In this document: positions 1 to 6,455 of the stretch, piece after piece
Numbering within the stretch: the first letter of the stretch is position 1
Layout of the letters: each line of letters opens with the position of its first letter
Source: Bacteroidales bacterium
GTDB lineage: Bacteria; Bacteroidota; Bacteroidia; Bacteroidales; F082
Assembly: GCA_020853175.1 (NCBI GenBank)
Contig: JADYZK010000315.1
Location: 1-10,291, forward strand
Direction of reading: 5' to 3'
DNA length: 10,291 bases
The notes under the pieces: model-generated
Database searches by the model: none
What the model saw: the letters and a program-made list of their open reading frames with translations, nothing else
Told to the model about the DNA's origin: nothing
Position numbers and translations under genes: made by a program

Positions 1-14
1 AATTTTGGAATTAC

Positions 15-97
15 GATTTACGATTGAAGTCCATAGAATGTGCAAAGCTTTTTTGATCTTTGTGCACTATTCTTCGCGTAGCGTTCAATCGTAAATC
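15..97 (+). repeat. 83-nt palindrome-ended repeat unit, left copy
   Basis: This unit begins with GATTTACGATTGAA and ends with its exact reverse complement TTCAATCGTAAATC, a 14-bp terminal inverted repeat. The interior also pairs imperfectly (GAATGTGCA near 37-44 with TGCACTATTC near 63-72), so the unit could fold into one long hairpin. By direct comparison, its reverse complement recurs at 1629-1711 with 81 of 83 positions identical. It resembles a REP-like or MITE-like intergenic repeat. Whether it is mobile by itself, or part of the neighbouring insertion sequence, cannot be settled from one locus. Confidence 0.8.
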
Positions 98-118
98 CAA
101 AATCGTAAATCCAAAATC
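98..118 (+). repeat. Short direct-repeat array (CAAAATCGTAAATC type), left side
   Basis: A 14-nt motif CAAAATCGTAAATC follows the 83-nt unit once and then runs as CAAAATC into the insertion-sequence end. The mirror-image array on the right side has one additional motif copy. The same core, ATCGTAAAT, also forms the arms of the 83-nt unit, so repeat and array seem to share an origin. Confidence 0.6.
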
Positions 119-134
119 AATGTCGTTTAGTTAA
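114..134 (+). repeat. Left terminal inverted repeat of the insertion sequence
   Basis: The 21 bases ending in GTCGTTTAGTTAA match the reverse complement of 1578-1598 exactly. Just inside, similarity drops to scattered bases (CAGCTC on the left, GCCCTC on the right), which marks the inner boundary. Confidence 0.8.
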
Positions 135-216
135 CAGCTCAGTATAAGTATATGATTTAATGAACATTAGGGATAAAAAAGTTGATTAAATCGCTTGTTG
201 TTTGGCGGAAATAATT

Positions 217-224
217 TATCTTTA
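217..224 (+). promoter_or_regulatory. Candidate -7 box of the transposase promoter
   Basis: TATCTTTA matches the Bacteroidota -7 consensus TAnnTTTG in seven of eight positions and lies just upstream of the transposase frame. TTG trinucleotides occur near 195-203, but none is clearly at the expected distance for a -33 box. Transcription would start near 230 and leave a leader of about 20 nt before the proposed ATT start at 251. Confidence 0.4.
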
Positions 225-250
225 CGTAGTATATAGGGGGTAACCCAAGT

Positions 251-1570
251 ATTAACAACAAAAGCGTTTTTCGTGAAATAATCTCTAAAAATATAGGATA
301 TGAGCTTGAGAATGAAAAGTTTATCGGCCGTTCAAAAGATGGCCAAAAGGGAGTATTCACAAGAGATAGAAAACTGACATTCAGTAACTTAATACTTTTT
401 ATCATTAAAATTAAAGGAGCAATACAACGTGAGTTAGATGAGTTTTACAAATCGCTTAATCAAAGTGATTTTAAAATTCGTGAAGTAACCAAAGGAGCAT
501 TAACCCAAGCCCGGGCAAAGCTTAATGAGTGGGCATTTGTGCGTTTAAATGAAGTGGCCTCGAATACGTTTTATGAAGAAGCAGAATACTATACATGGTA
601 TGGCATGCGAACTTTGTCTGTTGACGGAACCCGACTCATGTTGCCCAACCATCCTAGCATTATTGAAGAATTTGGCCAACACAATTTTGGTCCCAATGCG
701 GATAGTCCGCGATCTATAGCAATAGCGTCCATGCTTTACGACGTTTTGAATCAGGTAACCATAGATGCCCAAATAGCACCCTACACAGCAAGCGAAAGAG
801 TTCTGTTGTTCAAGCATTTAGAAAAAGTAGAAAAGGGCGATCTGCTATTGCTTGATAGAGGCTACCCCAGTATTTTGTTGTTTTTTATACTAATAGCCAA
901 GGGAATCGAATTTTGTGTAAGGATAAAAGAAGATTGGTGGCTTACAGTCAAGGAGTTTTCTGAAAGTGGCGAAAAAGAAAGGATAGTAAACTTCACACTT
1001 CCCAAGAAAGATAGAAGTAAGCTGGCTGCATATCCACATCTTCAAGACACCGCAATAAGCTGTAGGTTGCTTAGGGTAGAATTAGAAAATGGCGAAATAG
1101 AAATTCTTTGCACCTCGCTCACTGACACAGAGAATTACAAGTACGAAGAATTTGAATCGCTGTATCATTACCGATGGAATGAGGAAGAAGCATATAAATT
1201 GCTTAAAAACAGGATAGAACTGGAAGATTTTTCATGCAAGACAGTACGTGGGATAAAGCAAGATTTCCACGCTAAAATATTTTTGATGACACTTTGTGCC
1301 GCTTACGCTCACCCCATTGAAGAAAGAGTTAGGGCTGAATACAAAGCAGACGAAAACAGGAAACATGATCAAAAGATAAACCGAACAAATGCACTGTCAA
1401 TGACACTTGATATTTTAATTCCCGTTTTTGTGAGAAAGCAATATAAAAAAGCATTTCTCGCTTTTGATCAAATAGTGTCAGAAACCAGGGAAATAATCCG
1501 GCCTAATAGAGTTATGCCACGCAAAAAAAGAATAAAGAAAACTTACGCAATGAATTACAAGCGATTATGA
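251..1570 (+). CDS. IS4-family DDE transposase; start codon abnormal or lost
   Basis: The enzyme cuts and joins the ends of its own element using a metal-binding DDE triad. Counting from a start at 251 (439 aa), the triad is Asp125 in LSVDGTRL, Asp202 in LLLDRGYPS and Glu312. The last lies in YHYRWNEEEAYKLLK, which fits the IS4 signature Y-x2-R-x3-E-x6-K exactly. The frame is open from 230, and residues encoded before 539 (for example LTFSNLILFI and IQRELDEFY) read like a transposase N-terminal region. However, there is no ATG, GTG or TTG between 230 and the GTG at 539, which would remove about 96 residues. I propose ATT at 251 (ATT AAC AAC AAA), preceded by AGGGGG, as a rare start or a mutated ATG. 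A conservative annotation is 539-1570. The catalytic core is intact, but whether full-length protein is made is unclear. Confidence 0.82.
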   Translation: MNNKSVFREIISKNIGYELENEKFIGRSKDGQKGVFTRDRKLTFSNLILFIIKIKGAIQRELDEFYKSLNQSDFKIREVTKGALTQARAKLNEWAFVRLNEVASNTFYEEAEYYTWYGMRTLSVDGTRLMLPNHPSIIEEFGQHNFGPNADSPRSIAIASMLYDVLNQVTIDAQIAPYTASERVLLFKHLEKVEKGDLLLLDRGYPSILLFFILIAKGIEFCVRIKEDWWLTVKEFSESGEKERIVNFTLPKKDRSKLAAYPHLQDTAISCRLLRVELENGEIEILCTSLTDTENYKYEEFESLYHYRWNEEEAYKLLKNRIELEDFSCKTVRGIKQDFHAKIFLMTLCAAYAHPIEERVRAEYKADENRKHDQKINRTNALSMTLDILIPVFVRKQYKKAFLAFDQIVSETREIIRPNRVMPRKKRIKKTYAMNYKRL

Positions 1571-1577
1571 CGAGGGC

Positions 1578-1598
1578 TTAACTAAACGACATTGATTT
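1578..1598 (-). repeat. Right terminal inverted repeat of the insertion sequence
   Basis: This is the exact reverse complement of 114-134. It starts seven bases after the transposase stop codon, so almost no non-coding sequence separates the gene from the end of the element. Confidence 0.8.
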
Positions 1599-1599
1599 G

Positions 1600-1628
1600 G
1601 GATTTACGATTTTAGATTTACGATTTTG
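1600..1628 (-). repeat. Short direct-repeat array, right side, with one extra motif copy
   Basis: Read on the - strand, this stretch holds CAAAATCGTAAATC followed by TAAAATCGTAAATC and then the element end. The left array has just one complete motif, so the two sides differ by exactly one 14-nt unit. That difference explains the 120-nt (left) versus 134-nt (right) total length of the inverted arms, and is what slippage or recombination within a tandem repeat would produce. Confidence 0.6.
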
Positions 1629-1711
1629 GATTTACGATTGAACGCTACGCAAAGAATAGTGCACAAAGATCAAAAAAGCGTTGCACATTCTATGGACTTC
1701 AATCGTAAATC
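1629..1711 (-). repeat. 83-nt palindrome-ended repeat unit, right copy, inverted
   Basis: This is the reverse complement of the unit at 15-97 and has the same 14-bp terminal inverted repeat. It differs at only two interior positions, equivalent to left-copy A46 (C here) and C75 (T here). It is followed at 1712-1731 by more ATCGTAAAT-type motifs. It ends about 120 nt upstream of gcvH and about 87 nt upstream of the candidate gcvH promoter box. Confidence 0.8.
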
Positions 1712-1797
1712 CAAAATCGTAGATCGTAAATCTCCCAAGGCTCATTTGGATTGGTTTTAAATTAGTACAAGTCCCGCTTCTATTGCGTGAAAATGTA

Positions 1798-1805
1798 TAA
1801 ATTTG
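1798..1805 (+). promoter_or_regulatory. Candidate -7 box of the gcvH promoter
   Basis: TAAATTTG is a perfect match to the Bacteroidota consensus TAnnTTTG. The expected start site near 1811 leaves a leader of about 20 nt that is A-rich (AAATAAGAAAATT before the ATG) and has no Shine-Dalgarno motif. No good -33 element is visible at the usual distance. Confidence 0.6.
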
Positions 1806-1830
1806 ATGCCTAAACCTAAATAAGAAAATT

Positions 1831-2211
1831 ATGAACATTCCATCTGACCTCAAGTACACAAAAGACCACGAATGGGTTCGCGTAAATGGCAACGAAGCCA
1901 CCGTCGGAATTACCGAATTTGCTCAAAAAGAATTGGGCGATATCGTTTTTGTTGAAGTTGAAACCTTGGACGAAAACCTTGAAGAAGGTGAAACATTCGG
2001 TACAATTGAAGCCGTAAAAACAGTTTCCGACCTTTTTATGCCTTTAGAAGGAACCGTTATTGAATACAACGATGACCTTGCCGATACCCCTGAAATCATC
2101 AACAAAGACCCTTATGGCGCTGGCTGGATCATCAAAATTGCAATCAAAAACACTGCTGACATCGAAAACCTAATGGATGCTGTGGCCTATAAAGCACATC
2201 TCGAAGGATAA
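1831..2211 (+). CDS. gcvH: Glycine cleavage system H protein
   Basis: GcvH is the cytoplasmic lipoyl carrier of the glycine cleavage system. It shuttles the aminomethyl group from the P protein to the T protein and is reoxidised by the L protein, yielding CO2, ammonia and methylene-tetrahydrofolate from glycine. The 126-aa product has the usual family length and is collinear with the lipoyl-type hammerhead fold. Visible hallmarks are KYTKDHEWVR at 8-17, VGITEFAQKELGDIVFVE at 25-42, and the lipoylation site GTIEAVKTVSDLFMP with Lys63 as the modified residue. YGAGWIIKI near 110 is the conserved C-terminal segment. The start is supported by the A-rich leader and promoter box just upstream. The VanZ-like gene starts nine bases after the stop, so the two are probably co-transcribed. 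Genes for the P, T and L proteins are not in this window. Confidence 0.97.
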   Translation: MNIPSDLKYTKDHEWVRVNGNEATVGITEFAQKELGDIVFVEVETLDENLEEGETFGTIEAVKTVSDLFMPLEGTVIEYNDDLADTPEIINKDPYGAGWIIKIAIKNTADIENLMDAVAYKAHLEG

Positions 2212-2220
2212 ACGTTTTGA

Positions 2221-2631
2221 ATGAAAAATGCAATCCTTAAAAATTGGCTCCCAATTGTTTGGGCTTTAACCATTCTCTTACTTACAGGCCTACCCGGAAA
2301 TTATTTTCCCGAAGTAGTAAGTTTTTGGGATTGGCTCTCGCCCGATAAGGTGGTGCATTTTTTTATGTTTGGAACCCTGTCCTTTTTAATGCTGTGGAGC
2401 AACCGAAAGCAATATTTCACTACCCACAAACGTTATTTCACTGCAATCGTTCTTTTAAGTGGTGTTGCCTATGGCGGATTTACCGAGCTCATGCAAGCCT
2501 ATGTTTTTGTTGGAAGATATGGAAGTATCTATGATTTTTTAGCAAATATGGCGGGAACTTTCCTCGGATTTCTGTTTTTTGTGCTATTAACACGAAAAAA
2601 ACATAAAAACAAAAACGCGCACTCTGAATAA
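2221..2631 (+). CDS. VanZ-like family membrane protein
   Basis: This is a 136-aa inner-membrane protein with about four predicted transmembrane segments, near residues 9-26, 44-60, 73-92 and 107-124, and a basic cytoplasmic-type tail (RKKHKNKNAHSE). The family pattern is visible: DKVVHFFMFG at 42-51, TELMQ at 88-92, and a closing R-x5-D-x3-N segment (R99, D105, N109). The family is named after VanZ of the teicoplanin-resistance cluster, but most chromosomal members have no established role, and nothing here suggests antibiotic resistance. The gene begins nine bases after gcvH and is followed by tonB. Sharing the gcvH transcript is therefore likely, while a functional link to glycine cleavage is not implied. 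The assignment to the family is solid; the function is unknown. Confidence 0.85.
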   Translation: MKNAILKNWLPIVWALTILLLTGLPGNYFPEVVSFWDWLSPDKVVHFFMFGTLSFLMLWSNRKQYFTTHKRYFTAIVLLSGVAYGGFTELMQAYVFVGRYGSIYDFLANMAGTFLGFLFFVLLTRKKHKNKNAHSE

Positions 2632-2649
2632 TTATTAATTTAGCCCCGC

Positions 2650-2666
2650 TATTTTGCGTAGCAAAA
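2650..2666 (+). promoter_or_regulatory. Possible tonB promoter region with a small palindrome
   Basis: TATTTTGC at 2650-2657 is a near-miss to TAnnTTTG, one T short, and TAATTTAG at 2636-2643 matches seven of eight positions. Overlapping the first is a perfect inverted repeat TTTTGC-GTA-GCAAAA (2652-2666). It is too small, and lacks the T-run needed, to be a strong terminator. It could be an operator-like site or chance. A promoter here would let tonB be expressed independently of gcvH. Confidence 0.35.
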
Positions 2667-2687
2667 ACCTTTTAGTCAGATAAAACT

Positions 2688-3362
2688 ATGGAAGTTAAAA
2701 AATCACCCAAAGCGGACCTTGAAAATAAAAGAGTTATTTTCATTCAGATAGGACTCGTTTTGGCTTTAGCCGTCGTATTCTTTGCTTTTGAATACAAAAG
2801 CTACGACAAACGAACGATTAACATCGTTCAACGGGTGGCCGAGGACATTACCGAGGAAATCGTACCCATCACAGAGCAAAACGTGAAACCCCCACCGCCA
2901 CCACCACCACAACAAGTGACTGTGCTTCAAATTGTGGAAGACAACGTGGAAGTGGAAGACGTGAAAATTGATGTGGAGGTAAACCAAAAAGTGGCTATCG
3001 AGGTGTATGTTCCACCGGCCCGAGAAGAAGAAGAGGTTGTTGAAACAGAAATCTTCACCGTCGTTGAATCCATGCCCGAGTTTCCAGGCGGAGCCGAACA
3101 GATGATGATCTTCATTGCGAAAAACATGAAATACCCCCCAATGGCGCGCGAAAGTGGTATTCAAGGTAGGGTTTTTGTGAACTTCGTAGTTGAGCCTAAC
3201 GGATCAGTTTCCAATGTGAAAGTACTCCGTGGTATCGGTGGAGGCTGCGACGAAGAAGCCATTCGCGTGGTTGAATCCATGCCCAAATGGACTCCGGGCC
3301 GTCAACGTGGAAAAGCCGTGAGGGTTTCATTTAGCCTTCCCGTGCGCTTCACACTGCAATAA
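2688..3362 (+). CDS. tonB: TonB-type energy transducer
   Basis: This protein couples the inner-membrane proton motive force, through ExbB/ExbD, to ligand import by outer-membrane TonB-dependent receptors. The 224-aa product has the full layout. There is a short cytoplasmic N-terminus and one transmembrane segment near 17-34. The periplasmic linker contains seven consecutive prolines at 68-74 and an acidic Val/Glu-rich stretch. The TonB C-terminal domain lies at about 135-224, with YPPMARESGIQGRVFVNF, DPNG-like EPNG at 169-172, and MPKWTPGRQRGKAV. The GGAEQMMIFIAKNMKYP lead-in is common in Bacteroidota TonB proteins. It begins 56 bases after the VanZ-like gene and ends at a strong terminator. 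A TonB-dependent receptor gene lies convergently just beyond; it may be a client, but TonB proteins usually serve several receptors. ExbB and ExbD genes are not in the window. Confidence 0.93.
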   Translation: MEVKKSPKADLENKRVIFIQIGLVLALAVVFFAFEYKSYDKRTINIVQRVAEDITEEIVPITEQNVKPPPPPPPQQVTVLQIVEDNVEVEDVKIDVEVNQKVAIEVYVPPAREEEEVVETEIFTVVESMPEFPGGAEQMMIFIAKNMKYPPMARESGIQGRVFVNFVVEPNGSVSNVKVLRGIGGGCDEEAIRVVESMPKWTPGRQRGKAVRVSFSLPVRFTLQ

Positions 3363-3379
3363 AATTGAAAGTAATAGTT

Positions 3380-3415
3380 AAAAAAAGCATCTTTTATTTT
3401 AAAGATGCTTTTTTT
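3380..3415. terminator. Bidirectional terminator between tonB and the receptor gene
   Basis: AAAAAAAGCATCTTT (3380-3394) and AAAGATGCTTTTTTT (3401-3415) form a perfect 15-bp stem around a six-base loop. On both strands the hairpin ends in a run of seven T residues, so it can stop tonB transcripts from the left and receptor transcripts from the right. It is the only strong hairpin between these convergent genes. The rest of 3416-3520 holds no gene that I can see. Confidence 0.9.
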
Positions 3416-3520
3416 ATGTCCTGTTGAGGAGGTTTAAAAGATTTCAAATTCAAAGATTGTTCTTTATGCTGCGTTCTGTGCTCCATCTGGCGCAAGCACT
3501 TTTCATTATTCACTCTTCAC

Positions 3521-5773
3521 TCAAAAAGACCCCGCCAATCTTAGGCTAAAGCTGCGCTGTGGCTGAACATCACCCGGGCGACCCATATATTCGGTGTTGG
3601 TGAGGTTTTTAATCACCAGCGAGAGGTTAATTTGAGGCGTGATTTTATAACCGAAACGCACATCAGCAAGCCAATGTGCACGATTGCCACTTTGCCAATA
3701 ATCATAAAATCCGGGCAATAGACCTTCACGGGTGAGTTCGTTTAAAAACACATCGTCAATGCGCAACATCTTCGATTGCCAAACGATGCCCAGTCCTAAA
3801 GTAGCTTTTAAATAGGTGGCATCCCAGTTGGCTTTAACAGAATATTTGTGCCGATATTTCAGGAATTGTGATGTGTTTTTTCCGGTGTAAGGGTTGTATT
3901 CCACGGGAGATGTAAATGTAGCACCGCCAATCAGCTGATGAAAAACTTTTCCGGTTTTTCCGGTTAAAACGCCTTCTGTTTCCGCTCCATAGATGCGGGC
4001 AGCTTCAATGTTAGTAGCTCTAAAGCCAAAACTGAAACTCTCCATTCCCGGGTTGGCGTAAATGCCAAATAGGTACTCAATCATGTTTTTGTTTTGCATA
4101 TAGAACACAGCAAAATCGAGCTGACCGGTTAAAAACCCCAATCGAACGCCTTGTTTCAAGCCTATTTCGGTATTCCAGCCAGTTTCGGGCTGTATAAAGT
4201 TGTTGGGAAATATTTTCACAGCACCAAGCGTAGTGGCAGCATGGCGTTCGGCGATGGAAGGGTAACGATAGCCTTGTCCGAAAGAGGCCCGAAAAAAGGT
4301 GTACTCTTTCAACTGATAGTTAAGTCCGGCCCGAAAAAGCGGTGTTGTGGCGGCATTTTTTCCATCCAAAGCGTTGTATTCTATCCGAAAGCCCGAAACC
4401 AATTTCAGTTTGCTGACCAAATGTGCTTCTAACTGCGCAAAAGCACCGCTGGTATTGCTTTGGTGGTCGCCATAAAAATTGGAACGGATGAGGCTGTTGT
4501 ATTGCGAAAAACCGGCATTGAGATCCATCCAGGAAAGCATCCGAACCCACATTTGATAGGAGGTATAAAACGATGTAGCTCGACTATTGTTTTGATCATT
4601 CTTCTCGAAACTATTCACACTTTGTTGCAACCGGATGCGCAGCTCATGCCGAAAAGCATCGTTTTTAACGTAAACCACATAGGGATCAAGGGTAAAAAAT
4701 GTTCCACTCAAAGGGCTGATGGTTGAACTGTCTTGCACAAGGGCTCCTGTGGAGGCGTTTTCCCACAACACAAAATCGGTTTTCCGAGTGAATCCACCAT
4801 GCAATGAAAGCCCGTATTGAAGCCCATTTACTTTCTTGTTGTACTGCTTCCATTTAAAAAAGATCCGTGCAACCTGCTCATCGTTATATTTTCGATAGCC
4901 GTCATCATGAAGTCCGTTGAGGCCAAAACTAAAATCAGATGCGCCTTTTTTGCGTAGGTGTGTAAATCCTGCAGCTTGGGTCATGATAGGGCTGCTCCAC
5001 CATTTCCAGTTTTTATTCCTTGGACGGTCATAAATACCGGCTTGAACGTAGGCCGTCGTACGGGGGATAGAGGTAGGGTCTTCGGTGCGGAAGTTGATAA
5101 CGCCATTGAGGGCCGATGAGCCGTAAGCAACGGAGGAAGCTCCTTTGATGATTTCGATTTGGCTGATGTTGTCGAGAGGTAAATACTGCCAGCGGATGTT
5201 GCCGGCATCAGGTGCTATCACAGGTAATCCATCGAGCAAGGCCAGCACACGGCTTCCGGCACCGTAACTGAATCCGCTTCCTCCGCGAATGGATGCTTGC
5301 CCGTCGAGGATGTCAATGCCAGGACTTTTCGCCAACAAAGCTTCGGCATCAGTAGTGTGTTGTTGACCAACTTTTTCGGCTTTAATCACTGTCATAGAAA
5401 CCGAAAGCTCGGCCATACGCTCTTCGATACGTTTTGCAGTTACCACAACTTGATCCATTTCAAATACCTCGGGCTGCAAACCTACACTTAGTTGCACGGT
5501 ATCGCCTTTGCTGAGCTCAACGCTTTTTTGTACTGTTTTATAGCCCAAATATCTAAAAACCAATTGATTTTTTCTGGAAGAGGAAGGCAATAAAAAACTC
5601 CCATCGGCCTGTGTGGTAACGCCTTGGTTTTGGTGTATGAAAATGAGCACTCCCGGCAGTGATTCATTGGTTTGTGCATCATAAACTTTCCCCGAAATCC
5701 AGCCTTGTGCTGAAGTGTTTTCGCCTAAAAGCACGAAAAGAAACCCTAAAAAAAGAGCTGAAATCTTCGTCAT
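3521..5773 (-). CDS. TonB-dependent outer-membrane receptor
   Basis: This is a 22-stranded-barrel type importer of scarce ligands across the outer membrane, driven by TonB. The 750-aa product starts with a signal peptide cleaved near SA22|Q23. A carboxypeptidase-regulatory-like domain follows at about 25-105 (ISGKVYDAQTNESLPGVLI, ADGSFLL, FRYLGYKT). Then come a TonB-box-like segment DQVVVTAKR (107-115), the plug domain at about 120-230 (SIRGGSGFSYGAGSRVLALL, LPLDNISQIEIIKGASSVAYG, LNGVINFRT) and the beta-barrel up to a C-terminal Phe, as expected for BAM-assembled proteins. ATG is at 5771-5773 and overlaps the stop of the upstream lipoprotein gene (ATGA), so translation is probably coupled. 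No SusD-like partner or glycan enzyme is nearby, so this is not an obvious polysaccharide locus. The ligand (siderophore, cobalamin, peptide or other) cannot be read from sequence. Confidence 0.95.
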   Translation of the reverse strand: MTKISALFLGFLFVLLGENTSAQGWISGKVYDAQTNESLPGVLIFIHQNQGVTTQADGSFLLPSSSRKNQLVFRYLGYKTVQKSVELSKGDTVQLSVGLQPEVFEMDQVVVTAKRIEERMAELSVSMTVIKAEKVGQQHTTDAEALLAKSPGIDILDGQASIRGGSGFSYGAGSRVLALLDGLPVIAPDAGNIRWQYLPLDNISQIEIIKGASSVAYGSSALNGVINFRTEDPTSIPRTTAYVQAGIYDRPRNKNWKWWSSPIMTQAAGFTHLRKKGASDFSFGLNGLHDDGYRKYNDEQVARIFFKWKQYNKKVNGLQYGLSLHGGFTRKTDFVLWENASTGALVQDSSTISPLSGTFFTLDPYVVYVKNDAFRHELRIRLQQSVNSFEKNDQNNSRATSFYTSYQMWVRMLSWMDLNAGFSQYNSLIRSNFYGDHQSNTSGAFAQLEAHLVSKLKLVSGFRIEYNALDGKNAATTPLFRAGLNYQLKEYTFFRASFGQGYRYPSIAERHAATTLGAVKIFPNNFIQPETGWNTEIGLKQGVRLGFLTGQLDFAVFYMQNKNMIEYLFGIYANPGMESFSFGFRATNIEAARIYGAETEGVLTGKTGKVFHQLIGGATFTSPVEYNPYTGKNTSQFLKYRHKYSVKANWDATYLKATLGLGIVWQSKMLRIDDVFLNELTREGLLPGFYDYWQSGNRAHWLADVRFGYKITPQINLSLVIKNLTNTEYMGRPGDVQPQRSFSLRLAGSF

Positions 5774-6180
5774 TTTGCGTTAAAGGTCATTCTAATAAGC
5801 ATGTCCTCATCGGGATTGGTGAGGCTGGGATAGGCCGTGGTAATGCGTAGAGCGCTTGCGCTGAGCTCCTCGATGAGGGCCGTCAGGGGAATAGGCAATG
5901 AGTCGGTGGTGATGATCAGCTGGGTTCTGTCATCGGCAAAACGCCAACTGCCGGTGTAAGCTCCAAACGAGCCGGTGGCATCGCGGTTGAATCTGGCTTC
6001 GCCTTTGAATTTTTCCAATAGCTCTCCGGGGCCACTTGCGTCTTGGCCGTCCACAAACAAGGTGTCCGATACCCAAACGGATGAAGTAAGCAGCTCAAAG
6101 CGGTCGTTGTCATCGGTTTTATTGCACGCCGCAAAAAGCGCAACAAGCGTTATAAGTCCAAGAATAAGTTGTTTTTTCAT
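5770..6180 (-). CDS. Small lipoprotein, lipocalin-like character, function unknown
   Basis: The protein is 136 aa from ATG at 6178-6180. The N-terminus MKKQLILGLITLVALFAAC is a lipoprotein signal with Cys19 as the lipidated residue. A longer in-frame start at 6267 would put 29 residues before the signal peptide and would lie upstream of the promoter box, so I reject it. After the cysteine comes NKTDDND, an acidic stretch like the surface-export signals of Bacteroidota lipoproteins. The mature part alternates predicted beta strands with WVSDTLFVDG, GSFGAYTGSWRFADDRTQLIIT and a final LRITTAY / MLIRMTF, which is the sort of pattern seen in lipocalin-like DUF lipoproteins of this phylum; this is pattern impression, not a match. 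Its stop overlaps the receptor start, suggesting a shared transcript and a possible accessory or ligand-binding role for that receptor. Confidence 0.8.
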   Translation of the reverse strand: MKKQLILGLITLVALFAACNKTDDNDRFELLTSSVWVSDTLFVDGQDASGPGELLEKFKGEARFNRDATGSFGAYTGSWRFADDRTQLIITTDSLPIPLTALIEELSASALRITTAYPSLTNPDEDMLIRMTFNAK

Positions 6181-6204
6181 CGTGTGTAGTGTTAAAGCGT
6201 TGAG

Positions 6205-6212
6205 CAAATATA
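6205..6212 (-). promoter_or_regulatory. -7 box of the lipoprotein-receptor operon promoter
   Basis: On the - strand this reads TATATTTG, a perfect TAnnTTTG match. Transcription would start near 6198, giving a leader of about 18 nt to the ATG at 6180, similar in length to the gcvH and recF leaders. This supports the shorter lipoprotein start. No convincing -33 box is seen. The rest of 6213-6455, between divergent genes, holds no gene that I recognise. Confidence 0.65.
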
Positions 6213-6364
6213 CAATGTTCGCAATTGAAAGAGGCTTTTCGTTCATCAATTTTTGATCTGAAAACACTTCTTTTGATTTGCATTCAGAAAAAGAAAGGGC
6301 CTTCAGCTTAAAAGTCTTTGGTTCTTTTTTAAAATTTAAACCTGCACGATAAATGGCTTTTTGT

Positions 6365-6372
6365 TACTTTCG
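6365..6372 (+). promoter_or_regulatory. Weak candidate -7 box upstream of the DUF1028 gene
   Basis: TACTTTCG matches TAnnTTTG in seven of eight positions. It lies about 84 nt before the ATG at 6456, a longer leader than elsewhere in the window, and no -33 element supports it, so it may be chance in an AT-rich stretch. Confidence 0.3.
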
Positions 6373-6455
6373 CCTTGCTGAACAACATTTCCGATTGGCT
6401 TAGTTTGCAACTGCACCGCTCGGATGCTATCCTCAATCATTGAAAATTTATACCT

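Larger units (their letters stand above)
114..1598 (+). mobile_element. IS4-family insertion sequence, about 1.5 kb
   Basis: A 21-bp perfect inverted repeat, AAATCAATGTCGTTTAGTTAA at 114-134 and its reverse complement at 1578-1598, brackets a single transposase gene. The DDE triad and the YREK signature of the transposase place the element in the IS4 family, whose usual size range fits 1.5 kb. The exact outer ends are uncertain because the inverted similarity continues outward through the 14-nt motifs and the 83-nt units, giving 15-1711 as the larger symmetrical structure. I see no direct target duplication next to the 21-bp repeats. The element lies upstream of gcvH without interrupting a recognisable gene. 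Confidence 0.75.

Noticed and set aside
98..134. CRISPR-like repeat array at the IS edge
   Set aside because: The motifs are tandem 14-mers with no unique spacers between them, and no cas gene is nearby.
539..1570. GTG at 539 as the natural transposase start
   Set aside because: The frame stays open to 230 and encodes typical transposase residues before 539, so this would cut the N-terminal region. I kept it only as a conservative alternative.
104..1608. Direct target-site duplication flanking the IS
   Set aside because: Sequences outside the 21-bp ends are inverted copies of each other, so no unambiguous direct duplication can be defined.
2221..2631. Antibiotic resistance role for the VanZ-like gene
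   Set aside because: No vanA/vanS-type genes are nearby; it sits in a housekeeping context, and most members of this family have no link to glycopeptide resistance.
2766..3164. Antisense open frame rich in His, Trp and Phe opposite tonB
   Set aside because: It arises from the Val/Glu/Pro-rich codons of tonB read backwards and shows no independent start context or domain.
3502..3522. Imperfect TTCACTC-type repeat just after the receptor gene
   Set aside because: Only about three degenerate 7-nt copies occur, which is too weak to call a repeat feature.
5770..6267. Longer lipoprotein start at 6267
   Set aside because: It would bury the lipoprotein signal peptide 29 residues inside and place the start upstream of the promoter box. 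The ATG at 6180 gives a proper signal and lipobox.
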